A stretch of DNA of 64,000 nucleotides from Meloidogyne chitwoodi (taxonomy: Eukaryota > Nematoda > Chromadorea > Rhabditida > Meloidogynidae), in assembly GCA_015183035.1 (NCBI GenBank), contig JACZZP010000001.1, positions 1,984,001-2,048,000 on the forward strand, given 5' to 3'. The notes beneath the pieces were generated by a model, which was not told where the DNA came from, did no database searches, and saw only the letters and a list, made by a program, of their open reading frames with translations. Position numbers and translations under genes: made by a program. Shown here one piece after another: positions 35,371 to 48,894 of the stretch (positions are counted from its first letter, which is position 1; every line of letters starts with the position of its first letter).

Positions 35371-36461
35371 TATGGAGAGAAGTACTATATGGAAGTAGGA
35401 AGAATATAATATATATATAATGATATAAAATTCATTTTTTGTTGTAATTGTTCGTATATATATGTAAATAAATATATTTGTCTGTTTAGTATGAAAAAAA
35501 ATTTTGTTGATAAGTAAGAATGTTTGAAAAATTTAAAAATAAGATATGTATTTATTAAAGAGTTAAAAACGAATTTTGGACGGACAATGTCCAAATAATA
35601 AATTTGGGGAAAACTTTTAGTTAAATAATATAATATGTTTATTTATCCCCAAGAATTGTTTCCCTGAATTTTTATCAGAATTAATTTAAAATTTAGAGTG
35701 CATATAAGTATAATAAAATTTGTATGATGAAACTCTTAAAGTTTATTTTTCCCATAATAAAAAAAAAAGTTCCTTAAATTAAAAATATAAAGTGCAAAAT
35801 TTTAAATCTCAAACCTTTTTGTTTATTATAAAGAAATAAAAAATTAAATTTTTTTGAGAATTGCCAATAAATTAAAATAAACAGACATGACGAAATCTAC
35901 TATTTCATTGCAATAAATAAATATACACAAATAATTTTTTCTTTAAAAAATATGTTTATTAATTTTATGAGAATGAAAAGTTTTAATAATAAATTATGTA
36001 AAATGCCTGGCCATTTGTGTTTCTAATTTTCTGAATATTTTAATTTTAATAAATAATAAATTATTCTTTATTAAAATTTTTCTTTAATTTCAATTAAAGT
36101 TTGGAATTTAATTTCTTTTAATACATATTTCTTTTAATATTTCTTTTAATTTTTTTAAATTAAATTTTTAGCAAAATAAATAAAATTAAAAGTTTATTAG
36201 CACTATTTATTTATTTTGTAATAAAATTTATTTAGAAATCTTATTTTTAAAGATTTTGTCTTTGTAAATAAATATTACAAAATAAAAATAGTTTGTAAGC
36301 TGTCTGTCTGTTATTTTTATTTAAATTTATTTATATTCACTTCCGACTGATATTATTATTATTACCTTAAATATTATTATTTATTAACAAGTAAAATACT
36401 TTTCTTTTTCATTTTTAAATTATTTTTAAATTAATTTTTAAATTTTATTTTTAAAATTAAA
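35371..36461. other. AT-rich intergenic spacer
   Basis: Nothing supported; simple A/T-rich DNA. Confidence 0.6.
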
Positions 36462-38975
36462 ATGAATATTATTACATTTCTAATTTTGGCATTTTTTATT
36501 TTTATTGGTTAGATTTATAAAATATTTTAATATTAAATAACAATTAATTTTAGGATTAACATATGCCAAAATAACTTCAAATGGAATTGCTGCATTAACT
36601 TATTGTCAAGAAAATTTTATTCTTCAAGGCACTTTATATCAAGAAAAAAGTATATATTATTTATTTAAAAAAAATTAATATTTTTATTTAATTTTTATAG
36701 CTATCCTTGAATGTCTGAAGAATTTCAAAGTATGCATTTTTAAATTAAAAAAAAAAAAATTTAATTTAAAAGTTGATATAAAATAAAATTTATGTTCAAA
36801 TTAATATTTTAATATTAATAATTCTATTCTTTAAAAATTTAATTTTTTAGTCTCTTACATCTAAAAATCTTCAAGATGATTTAAAAATATTTGCGGAAAT
36901 ATTTAATAAAATCTTAAACGAATTAAAAGGAAATTTAGATATTTTAAATAAAAATAAAATATCTTCACCACTTTATAATTGGATATTAAAATCATTTCAT
37001 TATTTAATTGGACAATTATTTTTAGAAAAATTTTCAAAATGGAGTGGTGATTCTGACAGGCAATATATTTATGAAAGAATTAAAGTATTTATTATTATTA
37101 TTTAATTTTTCTTAAATAATCTAAAATTAATAAATTCTCTTATAAAAATACTGAAAATTAATTTATTTTATTCTTAAATTATTATTTTTTCTTCAGGGAT
37201 ACAAAATAGATTTAAAAAGATATAAAGCTTTTCAAAAATATTTAAAAGAAACATCAGAAAATTTGGATGATTTGCTTTATTTAAAATTAGGCAATAAAGA
37301 TTATAAAAAAATTTCTGAGTTAAAATCATTTATTAAAAATAAAATAATAGATGACAAATTAGATGATAAAAATGGTGGTCCAAATGCTGAATTATTCTTT
37401 TGGTGGATTAGACCTAATAATAGAGAAGAATTATTAGCTGCTTCTCAATCAAGACAATGTAAAAATATTTTTATAATAAATATATATATTTAAAAAAAAT
37501 TAAAACAGCTATAACAAATGATCCTTCTTTACTTACTAAAAGTAAATCAGAAGAAGAAAAAAGATTATCTAATCCAATTCCAATTATTTCAAAATCACCA
37601 TCTTCAAGAAGTTCTAAATCATCAATTTGGATTAATGAAATTAGTAAAACAAGGCCTTCATTTACACAAAATTATTTAAATAATTCAAAAATATATAATG
37701 GAGAGACAACACCTAGTAGATTATCTTTTGAGGAAGTAAAAGAATCTTCAGAAATAATAAATAATAATAATAATTTTGGAATAAGAAAATGGTCACCTAA
37801 AGTTAGAAATGTTATTTATTTAGTTAATAGTGAAATAAAAGAAGAAGAAAAACAAAAACAAAAACAAAATACTAAACAATCAAAACAAAATAAATATTTA
37901 ACAGAAACAAAAAAAGATAAAATAAAAAAATTAAATAAAATGTAATTAAATAAAATATATTTTATTGGATTATATATTATTTACTAAATAAAATTAATTT
38001 TCCTTATAGTTTAAATTACCTATATTTAAATTTATTTTTTTAAAGTTTTCGTTCTGTACCTATTACAAATTTATTTTCATCACCAGAAGATCAATCTATT
38101 GAAGTAGCAATTGGCTTAAATATTTTAAAAACTTTAAAAGTTAATTATGAACCTGGTTTTTACAAGGTTATTTATAATAAAATAATTAAATAATAATTAT
38201 TTTAATAGTTTATTAAAGGAAAATCTCCATTATATTCTAATTGTGAAACAATTAAACAAAATAATAAAGGACAAATTAATTGTGATTATTTTAATGAACG
38301 AAATAATGAGGGAAATGATTGTTATAATATTTTAAATCCAAAAAAGGTAATTAATTAAATTAATTTTAAAAAATAATTAATTTTATTATTTTATTATAGG
38401 AAATTAATGAAAAATATTTTACTGAAAGAATTGAAAAAGTTATTAATTGTGTTTTAAATTATTGTTTAAATAAAAGTAAAATTCAAGATAAATCTAATGG
38501 ATTATTACGAAAAGTTTATAAAAATTTAAAAAAAATATTTGGTTCTGATGATTTAAAGTGGTGGATTGGAGAAGATAAAGCAGGTTATTTATTTATTTTT
38601 AATAATTTTATAAGTATTCTGTTATTTTATCGGTTTTGATTATAAATTTTAATTAAAATAATTATTTTATTTAGAACATATTGTAATTGTGGCAAATAGT
38701 GAAGTAATTGGTATTATTCATAAATTAATAACAGATCAATGGATTGATGTTGAACCTGTATTTAAATTACTAAATATTAATAATTATTTTTTTATTTATT
38801 TATTTAGTTTTCAATAACCAAATTTATTGAATTTGAAACAAATGAAGCTAGCACATCTGGACCTTTTTATAAAAAATTTAAAATAATTCAAGAAAGTAAT
38901 ATTAAACATTTGGGTCCAATTAGAGAAGAATTAAATGTAATAAACAATTCAAATAATATTCGATGGGGAATTTAA
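36462..38975 (+). CDS. Secreted histidine-phosphatase-like pseudoenzyme, paralogue 2
   Basis: Eleven exons (36462-36507, 36554-36649, 36701-36729, 36851-37084, 37197-37458, 37509-37941, 38046-38166, 38209-38346, 38400-38583, 38675-38757, 38808-38975) join in frame to 597 residues. A signal peptide (MNIITFLILAFFIFIGLTYA) precedes a Cys-containing helical domain (SNGIAALTYCQENF, ILECLK) and a FFWW pair. Exon 6 inserts about 140 Ser/Lys/Asn/Gln-rich residues. The phosphatase-like part reads RNVIYLVNSE near residue 320 instead of RHGE, YLTETKKDKIKKL, FSSPEDQSIEVAIGL, and IVIVANSEVIGIIHKLIT near 518, so the nucleophile His, both Arg and the second His are lost. The C-terminal block (DQWIDVEP, TKFIEFE, NIKHLG) matches paralogue 1 (GQWANIEP, SKFVEFE, DVKHMG) almost residue for residue. 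The product is predicted to be exported; what it binds is unknown. Confidence 0.8.
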
Positions 38976-40584
38976 GAATAAAATTATATTTATTTTAAAT
39001 ATGAAAAGATAAATTTAATAAATTTTTTTTTATTCTTTAATAATTAATTGTTAAATAAAATATATTATAATATATTAATAAAATATTTAAAATAAAATTA
39101 AACTAATATAATGAATTCCGAAATAAAAAAGATTGTAAAACTTTGGATAAAATTATTTAAATTCTAGTCAAAATTTAGTAAATATATATTTATTAGAGAT
39201 CAGGATTTTCCCAAAATCAAATTCAAATCAAAGAATTTGATATTTGAAATTATTTGATTTCTCAAAAATAAATCCAATCAAATTCAAATCAAACAATTTG
39301 AAAAATATTTGATTTCAAATAATTTGACCAAAAAATTTCAAATATTTGAATTTGGCCGATCTCTAATATTTACCTATATGTATGAATAAGATTAGAAATA
39401 ATATAAAATTAAAATTTAATTTTTAAAAATTTTGTTAACTATCTCTAGCTTAATATAAGTATATTACTATAACATTTATAAAGTTTTTCTAAATTAAATT
39501 TATAAAAATAAAATAATAAATAAATTTTTTAATAAATATTTAAGAATAAAAAATTTCATTAATTAATTTTTCTTTAATTTTATTCTTTTTATTTGCGGAC
39601 TTAATTAATTATTGTAATTGTAAGGCCGGCTAAGTTTACTTTCAATCTAGCTAATAAAGGAAAAAAGAAAGCCTTTGATCGACGGTGGGATGGTTGAATG
39701 GATTACAGCCCTGCTTCCTTCAGGATCAATCTCTCCAAATGTTTTGCTATTTTCAAGGATGGGACAAATGCTTTACTTTAAGTATTATGATAATATTCTT
39801 CACGACAGGGTTGCCGTCTTTTAGTTATTTCGGGAAGTATGTCTCTTCAAACTTCTTGTGTTTAGGGATGCGTAAAATTTCGATTTTCGGTATTTTAACT
39901 GTTTTTAAAGAATAATTAAAATTATTTATACCTACAAAATAAATTTTTCAAAATTAATATAAGTAATTTAAAATGTATATTTGAGAAATATACCTAGTTA
40001 CCTATTATCATTTCTAGTAAAGTTTATGTTTTATTTTTATAAACTTTTAGTCAATTAATTATAATAAATTCTAAAATTAGAACAAATAATTCTGAAAATA
40101 GTAAAATATTAATTAAATTTTTAAATTAAAGGTAAGAATGTTATTTTAAACTGACAATTAATATAATTAATTATTCGAGGAGTAAAACCCAGAAACATTA
40201 AAACACTAGACATATATTATTAAAACTTTATTGTCTAATTTTTTAAATTTAGCATAGTAAAAGAATTGAAATTTTAAGGTAAGAAGAATGAGAAAAAAAA
40301 AGAATTATAAAAGAATATATATTGGATTTATTTGAAATTTAAATTTCTTTTAATTAAAAAAAAATAAAATACCAAAAATTAATAATTTAAATAAATTTTT
40401 TTCGTTAAAATTAAAATTAATAAATCAATTAAAATATCTTTAAATTATTTATTTTCTAAATATATTCTACTAATAAAAATTAATAATTAAATATTGAAAA
40501 TATTTCTATTTAAAAAGGAAAGGTTTAAAATAGTTTTAAGAAAATTTAAAAAAGTTTTCCTTTAATTTGTTATTTTTATTTTAA
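38976..40584. other. Convergent intergenic region
   Basis: A/T-rich spacer containing one hAT-like MITE (39194-39365). A stretch of ordinary composition at about 39620-39900 has an ORF of 76 residues (39685-39915) that I cannot assign; it may be a decayed insertion. Confidence 0.5.
39194..39365. mobile_element. hAT-like MITE, 172 bp
   Basis: The ends TAGAGATCAG and CGATCTCTA are inverted repeats. The 8 bp on each side are ATATTTAT and ATATTTAC, a 7/8 match as expected for a hAT target-site duplication. The interior is a series of overlapping palindromes made of CAAATCAAATTTG-like units. Confidence 0.75.
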
Positions 40585-43500
40585 TTAAAAAGTTAAACTA
40601 CAAAGTTGTTTAAATTCTTCCTTTTCTGTTTTGTCCAATTCTTCATTAAATTCATTTTGATCATCAAATTCTTTTTCTTAAATTTTTTTAAAATTAATAT
40701 TTATTAATTAAAATAATAATATTTTAATTTTAATTAATTAATAAGAGAATAATTTAATTTTATTTAATTATTTATTAATTTCTAACCTTCTATAAAACGT
40801 TCACAAATATCCTTCTTTTTTTCATTTAAAACATTTTCAAGTTTTTTTAAACATTCAATTGCTTTAAAATTGTTATAATAGTATTGGCTCTCATTATTTT
40901 CTTCTTTACTGCTTGCTTCAATAATTTTTTCATAAAATTGATCAATTCTTTGTTCCGATTCAAATTTATTGTTTTTTCCTTCATTACATTTATTTACTTC
41001 ATTAACACAAGAAATATCCTCAATTAATAATTTAATATTTTTAATTAATTCTAAAGCATTGTCCTTTTCTATATTTTTACACCACCACCAGTTAATTGAA
41101 CTTAAATCCAAAAATTTATAAATTCCACAAACATTATTAATATTTAAACAATTTTGTTGTTGATTACTATTTTCTTTTTCATTTTTTAATTGTTCTTTGC
41201 CATAATTTTTAAAATTTTCATTAGTAAAACCAATTTGTTCAATATCACGTTTCATTCGATGCCATTGTGCTCCATTTCGATTATTATTTCCTCCAGTAAA
41301 TGGATGGTGAGAAAATCCATTAAATATTTTTGTATGAATTCTTACTGACCCATCAGGACGAAATTCATGTTTAATACTGAACAGGGAAGGACCTTTATGG
41401 GGAAAAGGGCCATTAAAATGATTCCATTGTGATGAATGTTGTCCTTGTTGATTATTTTGTTGATTTTGATTGCCATTTTGAGATTGATGTTGAGGAATAT
41501 TATTTCTTCCTTGTCCGCCCAAATGTGGATTATTTTGATTGTTAGAATGATTTTGTGAGTTTGAAGAAATATTCGTTTCATTTGGAGATTTGTTATGTTT
41601 TGGAATATTTTTCAAAGCAAAGGGAATAATTGCCTTTGATTTTATTTGTTCTTCTTGTTCATTATTCTAAATATAAATTAATTTTAAAATATTAAAATCT
41701 TCAATATATTTCTACCAAAAATATAATATAAATATATACCCATTACTTTATATTTAATTTATTTTGGTAATAAAAAGAGGAATAATCTATGCCTATTTAT
41801 TAATTAATTAGGTTATATTAAATATTAATTTTATTAATATTTTTTACTTTAATTGGTTTCTTTTGATTATTTAAATTTTCTGGAGTTGATTGTAATGCCT
41901 CCTTTATTTCCTCTTTTAATAAAGGTTTTTTATTAGAATTTTTTATTTTATTTTTATTTCTTCGCCTTTTCTTTTGTTTACGTTTTTGAGAAGGTTTACC
42001 TCCTCTTCTTTTTTTATTTTTATTTATTTTTTTATTATTTTTCTTTTTATTTTTTGGTTTATTTAAAACTTTATTTAATAATTTTTTATTTAAATGTTTT
42101 TTATTTCTTTTATTTAATTTTTTTGGATTTATTTTATTTTCTTTTTGTTTTTGTAAAGGTGGTAGTTTTATTTCATTTTTTATTTCTTTTTGATTATTTA
42201 ATAATAAAACTTTTTCTTTATTATTATTTTTATTTTCTAATTTATTAATTCTTTCTTTTATTGACAATGGTTGTTTTATTTTATTTTCTTTAATTGGTAA
42301 TTCTTTATTATTATTTATTTTTTCAATATTTTTATTTTCAATGGATGATTTATTATTATTATTAAATATTTGTTCATTTAATTTAAAAATATTCTCTTCT
42401 TCTTCTTTTTCTTTTTTTGGATTAATTTCTTCTAATTTTTGTTCTTTCAATAAAGGAATTTCTACAGATTTTTTAACATTATTAATTGTTTGATTTTTTC
42501 TTTCATTTTCCAAAATTGGTATTTTATTTATTTTTTCAGTTTCTTCTCTTTTTGAATTATTTTCATTATTTTCTTTATCATTTTTTATTTTTATTTCTTT
42601 ACTTTTTGATGTATTATTTGTTGATTTATCAGTTTTAATTTCATGAGAAAAATTGACTGTAACTTGTCTACTTTTATTTATTTTTATTGAAAATCTTGAA
42701 CGAGTTCTTAAACGTTTAGGATATTCTTCTTCTTCTTCTTCTTCTTCTTCTTCTTCAATTTTTGGTAATTTTATTTGTTCTTTATAAGGAATAATTGCTT
42801 TAGAATAATCATAAATATTTTCTTCTAATTTTTTATCATTTTCTTTTAAAGAATATTTTTCTTCATTTTCTCCTAAATAATTTTCTCTTTCATTTATTTC
42901 ATTTAATATATTTTCTGGTATTTCAATATTCCAATCATTTCCCTAAAAATAAAAATATATTATTATTATTATTTTTCTTACCAATTTTTTTGCTTCTTTT
43001 CCCAAATTAATTGAATAATTCAAAATACATTGTGGTTCCATTTTTTCAAATAATTTTTTTTCCAAATTTTCCATTTCATCGTTACCATTTACAATTTCTT
43101 GTATTATTTCATTATCAAAATGTTGGCAATTTATTGGAGGTTTCATTTCAATGCCTAATTGATTTATTGCTCTTTCCCAAATTATTTTAGAAAATTCTAT
43201 AATTTTTAAAATTGCCTCATTTTTATTATTTTCTGGCATTTGAATTTCTTTTTTCTTAAAATTAAAAAAATAATTTAAAAAAATCCTTTTATTTTACCTC
43301 TTTTTCTTTAAATTCCTCTTCTGATTTTTCTTCATCAATTTGGCATTTATCCATCATTTTTTCCATAATTTCTTTTCTGTTAGCAAATTGTGGTTCTTCC
43401 ATATGTTTTGGATCAAAAACTTGTTTTTCAATATTTTTTAATTTTTCTGTTGATTCACAAATAAAATTAGCTTCATTTTCTAATTTATTTTTTATTTGTT

Positions 43501-46253
43501 CAAGACAAGCATTTATTTCCTTATTTTTTATTAATAAAGGAAATTCATCTAAAATAAATTAATTAAAAATTAAAAAAAAATAATAACCATTAATTTTATC
43601 AATTTCTATTTTCTTTGTTTCATTTAATATTTCATCACATTTTTCTCCATTTATTTTCTCAAATGATTTATTTACAATTTTTATTAAATTTATTTTTGAA
43701 ATAATTTTAAATAACCATTCCAATTGTTTTTCAGCATTTAATCCATTGTCCATTTCATATAAATCATTTTCATCATTCCAATAAATATTTTGTGTATACT
43801 GTATTAATTAAATATATTTTATTAAATTATTTTCTAAGTTTCCTATTATTTTATTTATAATTTTTTAAAAAAATCAAAATTAATTAAATTAAAAATTACC
43901 AAATTTAATTCATTACACTTTTTTTCTAAATTTTTTAAATATTCTTCTTCTTTTTCTTTTTCAATTTTATTATTTTTTATTAAATTAAATGTTTCTTCAC
44001 ATATTTTATTTCCTTCATTTAAAAAACTTTCTTTTGCTATTTGATCACAAAAACCATTTTTATCAAAAGTTTTTCTCCAATTTTTTATTGGTTCTTTTAT
44101 ATCATTTTTCCAATCATATTTTTCACGAGAACGAATTGTTTCAATAAATTTTTGACATTTTTCTATTTCTTCAGAATTTTGATTATTTTCTTTTTTATTA
44201 TTATTATTTTGTTGTTTTGAATAAAGTTTTTGATATTCTCGTAAAATTATTGAATTCCATTCTAATAATTTATAAACCTTTTTCATTCTTTTTTCCTTAA
44301 AATAATAATTTTAAATAAATAAATAAATTAATTTTACCATTAATTTAGAACACATAAAATCTAATCTTTTTAAATTTATTCTTTTTTGTTGAATTATTTC
44401 TTTTCTTTTTTCAATTATTTTTTCTTCAATTCCATTTCCTAAATTTGCCAATTCATCAACAGAAATTTCTTTTACAATTTTACAAATTTCCCAACTTTTA
44501 TTAGCTAAAATAGAATTATAATTGTCATTTTCTAAAAAATCTTCTAATGCTAATTTTGCTGGGAAAGGTTTATTATTTTCTTCATCAATAAATAAATAAC
44601 ATTTACATTCATCTTTTTGATCAAAATAAAGCTTTAAAAAATAATTTAAAATATTATTATTTATTTTTAAAATTACCTTTGGTTGTTTCTTTTCATTACT
44701 TTTGCCAGAAGAAGAAAATAATCTTACAACCTTTGAAAATATTCCTTCTTTTTTATTATTATTAATTTCTTCTTCTTTTTTCTCTTTTTCTTTAAAAAAA
44801 TTAAATTTTTATTTTAATTAATTAATTAATAATTAACCTTTACTTTCTTCATCTAATTTCCAAGTAACTGAACGTTCTGATTTATTTAAATATTTATTTT
44901 TTTCTGCTTCTGATTTGTTTAATGAATTGTTTTTGCTTTTTACTTCTTCACTTTTCAATAAATTTTTCTTAAAATTTTATAAAAATTATTTAATTAATAA
45001 AATTTAATTAAACTTTATTATTTTCTTCATCATTTTCAAAAGAATTATTTTTTACTTCTTCCCATAATGATTCATCTGATTCTAACTGTAAAATAAAATA
45101 ATATTATTATTTTATTTTATTTTTTAATTAAACCTTTTCCTCTCCATTTAATATTTCTTTTTCATCTTCAACACTTTCCTTTGAATTTATAAATTAATTT
45201 TTTTTTAAATTAAAAAAAATAACCTCATCATCATCTTCTACTGAATTCTCATTTTCAGTAGATTTTGTTTTGTCAGTTTTCTTTAAAAAAATAAAAATAT
45301 ATTTTATTATTTTAAATAAATAAAAATGTCTTAAATTTAATTTAAATATTTTACTTCAATTTTATCAATTTTTTCACATATTATAATTAAATTATTAATT
45401 CTTTCATTAATTCCTTCTTTCCATTTTTCAATTAAATTTTTATCTTCTCTTTCATTAATATTTTTAAATTCTTCTTCAAATTGGTTTTTATATTTTTTTA
45501 AATTTTTATTACAAAATTTATCAGTTTCATCCCCAATAACTAAAATTAAACAAATAAAATCATTTGTTAATTCATTTGGTTTATTTGTATCATAATTTTC
45601 TTGAATATATTCAGAAATTAATTTAGAATAATAATTTAATAAATTAATTTCTTTTTTTGATTTTCCATAAATATTTTTTTGAAAATATTTTCTCCAATAA
45701 GAAATATCTTCTTCACATTCTTTTGGTTTTTCTTTTATTAAATTTTTACCAAATTTTAAATGTTTAACTATTAATTCCAATAAATTGGTTAATTTCTCAA
45801 TTTTATCTTAAAATTATTAAATTATTAAAAAAATAATTTTCTTTAATTTTTATATAAACCCTAAAAAATAATTTTACTACTCTGTTAGTTTATTTAAATT
45901 ATTTTAATTTTTTACGTTTTTTTTCTTCAATTTTATTTAAATTTAATTCCCATTTATTTTCTTTTTCTGTATTAATATAACACATTTTTTTATTTTCTTT
46001 TTTTTCTTCATTATTTTCAAAAATTTGTGAAAGAATAGAAATATAAGCAAAATTAAAAAGTTTAATTTCTGTATTTAATCCTCCCAACATTTTTAATCCA
46101 ATACCAATATTTAAATCATTATTTATTTTTTTAAATGGAGATTCATTATTTTTTTGTTTCTTTTTATTATTTTCATTTTCTTTTCCATATTCTGATAATA
46201 TTTCAGTGCAATTATTATCAAGATGAATTGCCAAAAAATTTATTATTCCTTTA
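40585..46253 (-). CDS. Very large charged, low-complexity protein (start not found)
   Basis: A chain of frame-consistent exons runs from an acceptor at 46253 to a TAA at 40585, roughly 1,500 residues. It includes exons 46253-45918, 45808-45349, several short acidic ones at 45280-44820, 44286-43900, 43753-43590, 43239-42960, 42940-41843 and 41667-40787. Parts are strikingly biased: a run of ten Glu at 42727-42756, a Lys/Arg/Asn-rich block at 41940-42150 and an Asn/Gln/His/Gly-rich block at 41350-41600. The C-terminal part has KFLDLSSINWWWCKN, whose Trp cluster recalls the WW pair in the pseudo-phosphatase genes, and HRMKRDIEQIG. I find no ATG or signal peptide upstream of 46253, so it is 5'-truncated, uses an undetected first exon, or is two genes. 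The link across 41843-41667 is phase 0 but unproven. No function is assigned. Confidence 0.5.
42727..42756. repeat. TTC triplet repeat coding for poly-Glu
   Basis: About ten TTC units, read on the minus strand as ten consecutive glutamates in the large charged protein. Confidence 0.9.
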
Positions 46254-46511
46254 AATTTATTTTAATTTTTTGATTAATTATTTGCTCAAATTTTGGTTTT
46301 TTCTATACTAATTATTTAAATTTAGGTATTTTTTTAATCATTTTTTCTAAAGCCCATAATTTAGCCCATGTTAATTAATTAAACTTAGAGTTAAAGTCCA
46401 GTATTTTTAAAAATTCTAAGAATATTAAATAAATATATTTAAATCTCAATAAGAATTATTTTTTAATTTAGACTATTTTCTCTAAAAAAAACTCTTTTTA
46501 CTAATTATTTT

Positions 46512-48349
46512 TTATTTTTTAAATTTAATTAAAATGCCTTCATAATTTCTATTTTCATGATTTTTCTTCAATGATTGTCTTATTTCTCTATTATAATAAA
46601 TATTCCCTGCCAATCCTGAAATTTTAAGAATTTTTGCCAATTCCTCCAAATATGATTTTCTAAAAAATAATAATTTAAATATATTTTATTAAATTAACTT
46701 TTCATTTAATTGTTTAATTATTTTCTCTTTTGCTTGAAAAATTTCTTCTGAAGTTTTTGTTGTCCCATCTTGATTCTTTTTTATTTTGGCAAGACGAGTA
46801 TCAATTATTTTCTTTTGTGGAAGAGTATAATTTAAAAATCCAGGACAAAATTTAAGAATTTCTTCAGAAAATCTTTTTGAAATTTCTGAATTATTTTCAA
46901 AATAAATGATAAGTTTTTTGAGAATTTTTCTTGCAAAATTTTCATATTCAAGAAGAATTCTCTCATTTACATCAAGTTCATCCTCAATTTCAGCATCACT
47001 TGGTTGTGTTTTGCACATATCAACAACTTGATCAACCAACTTTAAAATATTTTTTAAATTTTAAATATTAAAAAATTATTTTCCCCATTTAATGTCCCTT
47101 AGCTTTAAAGTCTCAAAATGTTTATTTTGTATAAATCAAAATAAAATAACTTAAAAATAACCTTTTCAATATCAAAATCATTATAATCAATTTGATTATC
47201 AATTACTTCTACTCTTCTTTTAAGAAGTTTATAAATTTGTTGAATACCTTGATCACGCTCTTTTTCACTTTTTATTATTAAATGTACAATAAGAGTTGAA
47301 AAAGATTCAGGTTTTAATTTAAATCCTTCATTTACTCCTGATATATCAGATTTATTTTCTGAAGTAGCAGAATTTATATTTATTTTATTTTCTGACAATC
47401 TCTGACGAGTTTCCTCAATTATTTTTTTGCCAAAAGTTTTTTCAATATTTGTCTCAAATTTATTGTAATATTCAATCATTTTTAGAATTTTAACTTTTGG
47501 TTGAGAAAAGAGTATTTCATAAATTGTTTTTAGATCAGGTTGAAAATCTAAAATTATAAAATAAATTTTTTGATTATTTAATAAATACAAATATTCTCAG
47601 GGAAAGAACAAATCTTTAATTACTTTTAATAGATTTTATTAATTTTAAAAATATTTTTTACTTCCCTATTTGGACAATAATAAATTTTAAATTAGTCTTC
47701 TTTACCCAACAATTCCCAATAATAATAATAATATAATTAATTAATTAAAATAAATTAAAATATTAATTAATTAATAATTTACTTTCTAAAATCACAAAAA
47801 GTCGTTCTCCCAAAGCTTCTTCTTTTGGGACAATCATTAATTCAAAAATCTTTGCTATATTATCATATGATTTGTGGACAAGACCAGGTAAGAATCCAGT
47901 ATTTCTTAATGATTTGACCGAAGCATTTTGATGCCAAAACATTTTATGAATACATTCCTAAATATTTATTTTTAAATTTTAAATATTATATTTTTACATC
48001 TTGTGGATATCCAACACGTTTGCAATATTCCTCAGTAATTTCTTTACGTCTCCATTGTGGCATTGGAACGTAAAATGCTGCCAATTGTTTCCATGCCATT
48101 TGGCGACTATCCAACTGATCTGTTTTGAGTAGATCAGAATTTAAATGATTAATTATGTGATTCAATTTCTCCCATGCATTTGAACCTTCATAGTTTCGAG
48201 AACATTTATCCACAATTTCATTTGTTAATCCATTTACTGAATTTTAAAAAATAAAAATAATAATTTAATAAATAAATATTACCTTTAAAGCCACAAATAA
48301 TTAGAATGAAGAAAATTAAATCAAAAAACAAAAATCGTTTGAATTTCAT
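46512..48349 (-). CDS. Secreted orphan protein, 451 residues
   Basis: Six exons (48349-48283, 48236-47998, 47957-47783, 47547-47162, 47039-46699, 46659-46512) join with correct phases to 451 residues. The first 20 residues, MKFKRFLFFDLIFFILIICG, form a signal peptide. The mature protein is mostly helical and charged, less biased in composition than its neighbours, with Cys at several positions (DKCSRNYEG, EEYCKRVGYP, KECIHKMFWH, DMCKTQPSD, LKFCPGFLNY) that could form disulphides. I recognise no domain. It lies directly downstream of the RNase P RNA and upstream of the large charged gene, all on the minus strand, in a run of predicted secreted proteins. The last exon contains no GT dinucleotide, so it must be terminal. 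Confidence 0.75.
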
Positions 48350-48885
48350 TTATTTTTAAATTTAATTATTTATTAAATTCCATTTAAATTTTCTTTTAGT
48401 TATTTTTAAAATTTTATTTAATTAAAATGAATGAGAAGCAATTACTGAAAGATTTTATATGGAAAATACTCTAAATATTTCCTAATATTTTTTATAAATT
48501 TGTCATTTGATAATATAATATGATGTAAACATAAATATTTTTAATTTAAAATTTCTTAATTAAAATTTCACAAATTCTTCTTTTATCTTTTATTCGAAAT
48601 TAATCTTTCATAATTTTTTAAAAGTCCATGAAGTAAAAAAATAATACAAAAAAAAGAAGAAAAAAATAAAAGACAAAAATAAAAGAAAAAATAAAATTAT
48701 CTCGTGTTAAATTGAGACGCCAAAAAAAAAGCGAGTAATATGTATTATATCATAGTACATTTAAATTAATTTAAAAAAATTTAAATGCACTTTCATTAAT
48801 AAAATTTTAAATTTATTTTAAATTTATATAATAATTATTTTATATTTTTAATTATATAATAAATTATTTCCTAATTAATATTTTC
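48350..48885. other. AT-rich spacer
   Basis: Nothing supported between the secreted orphan gene and the RNase P RNA terminator. Confidence 0.6.
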
Positions 48886-48894
48886 AAAAAAAAA
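48886..48894 (-). terminator. RNA polymerase III terminator
   Basis: Nine consecutive T on the minus strand, six bases past the P1 helix of the RNase P RNA, the standard Pol III stop. Confidence 0.75.

Noticed and set aside
42054..42248. 64-residue Phe/Leu-rich (+) ORF resembling a membrane protein
   Set aside because: Complement of the Lys/Asn-rich exon of the large charged gene; AAA/AAT codons read as TTT/ATT.
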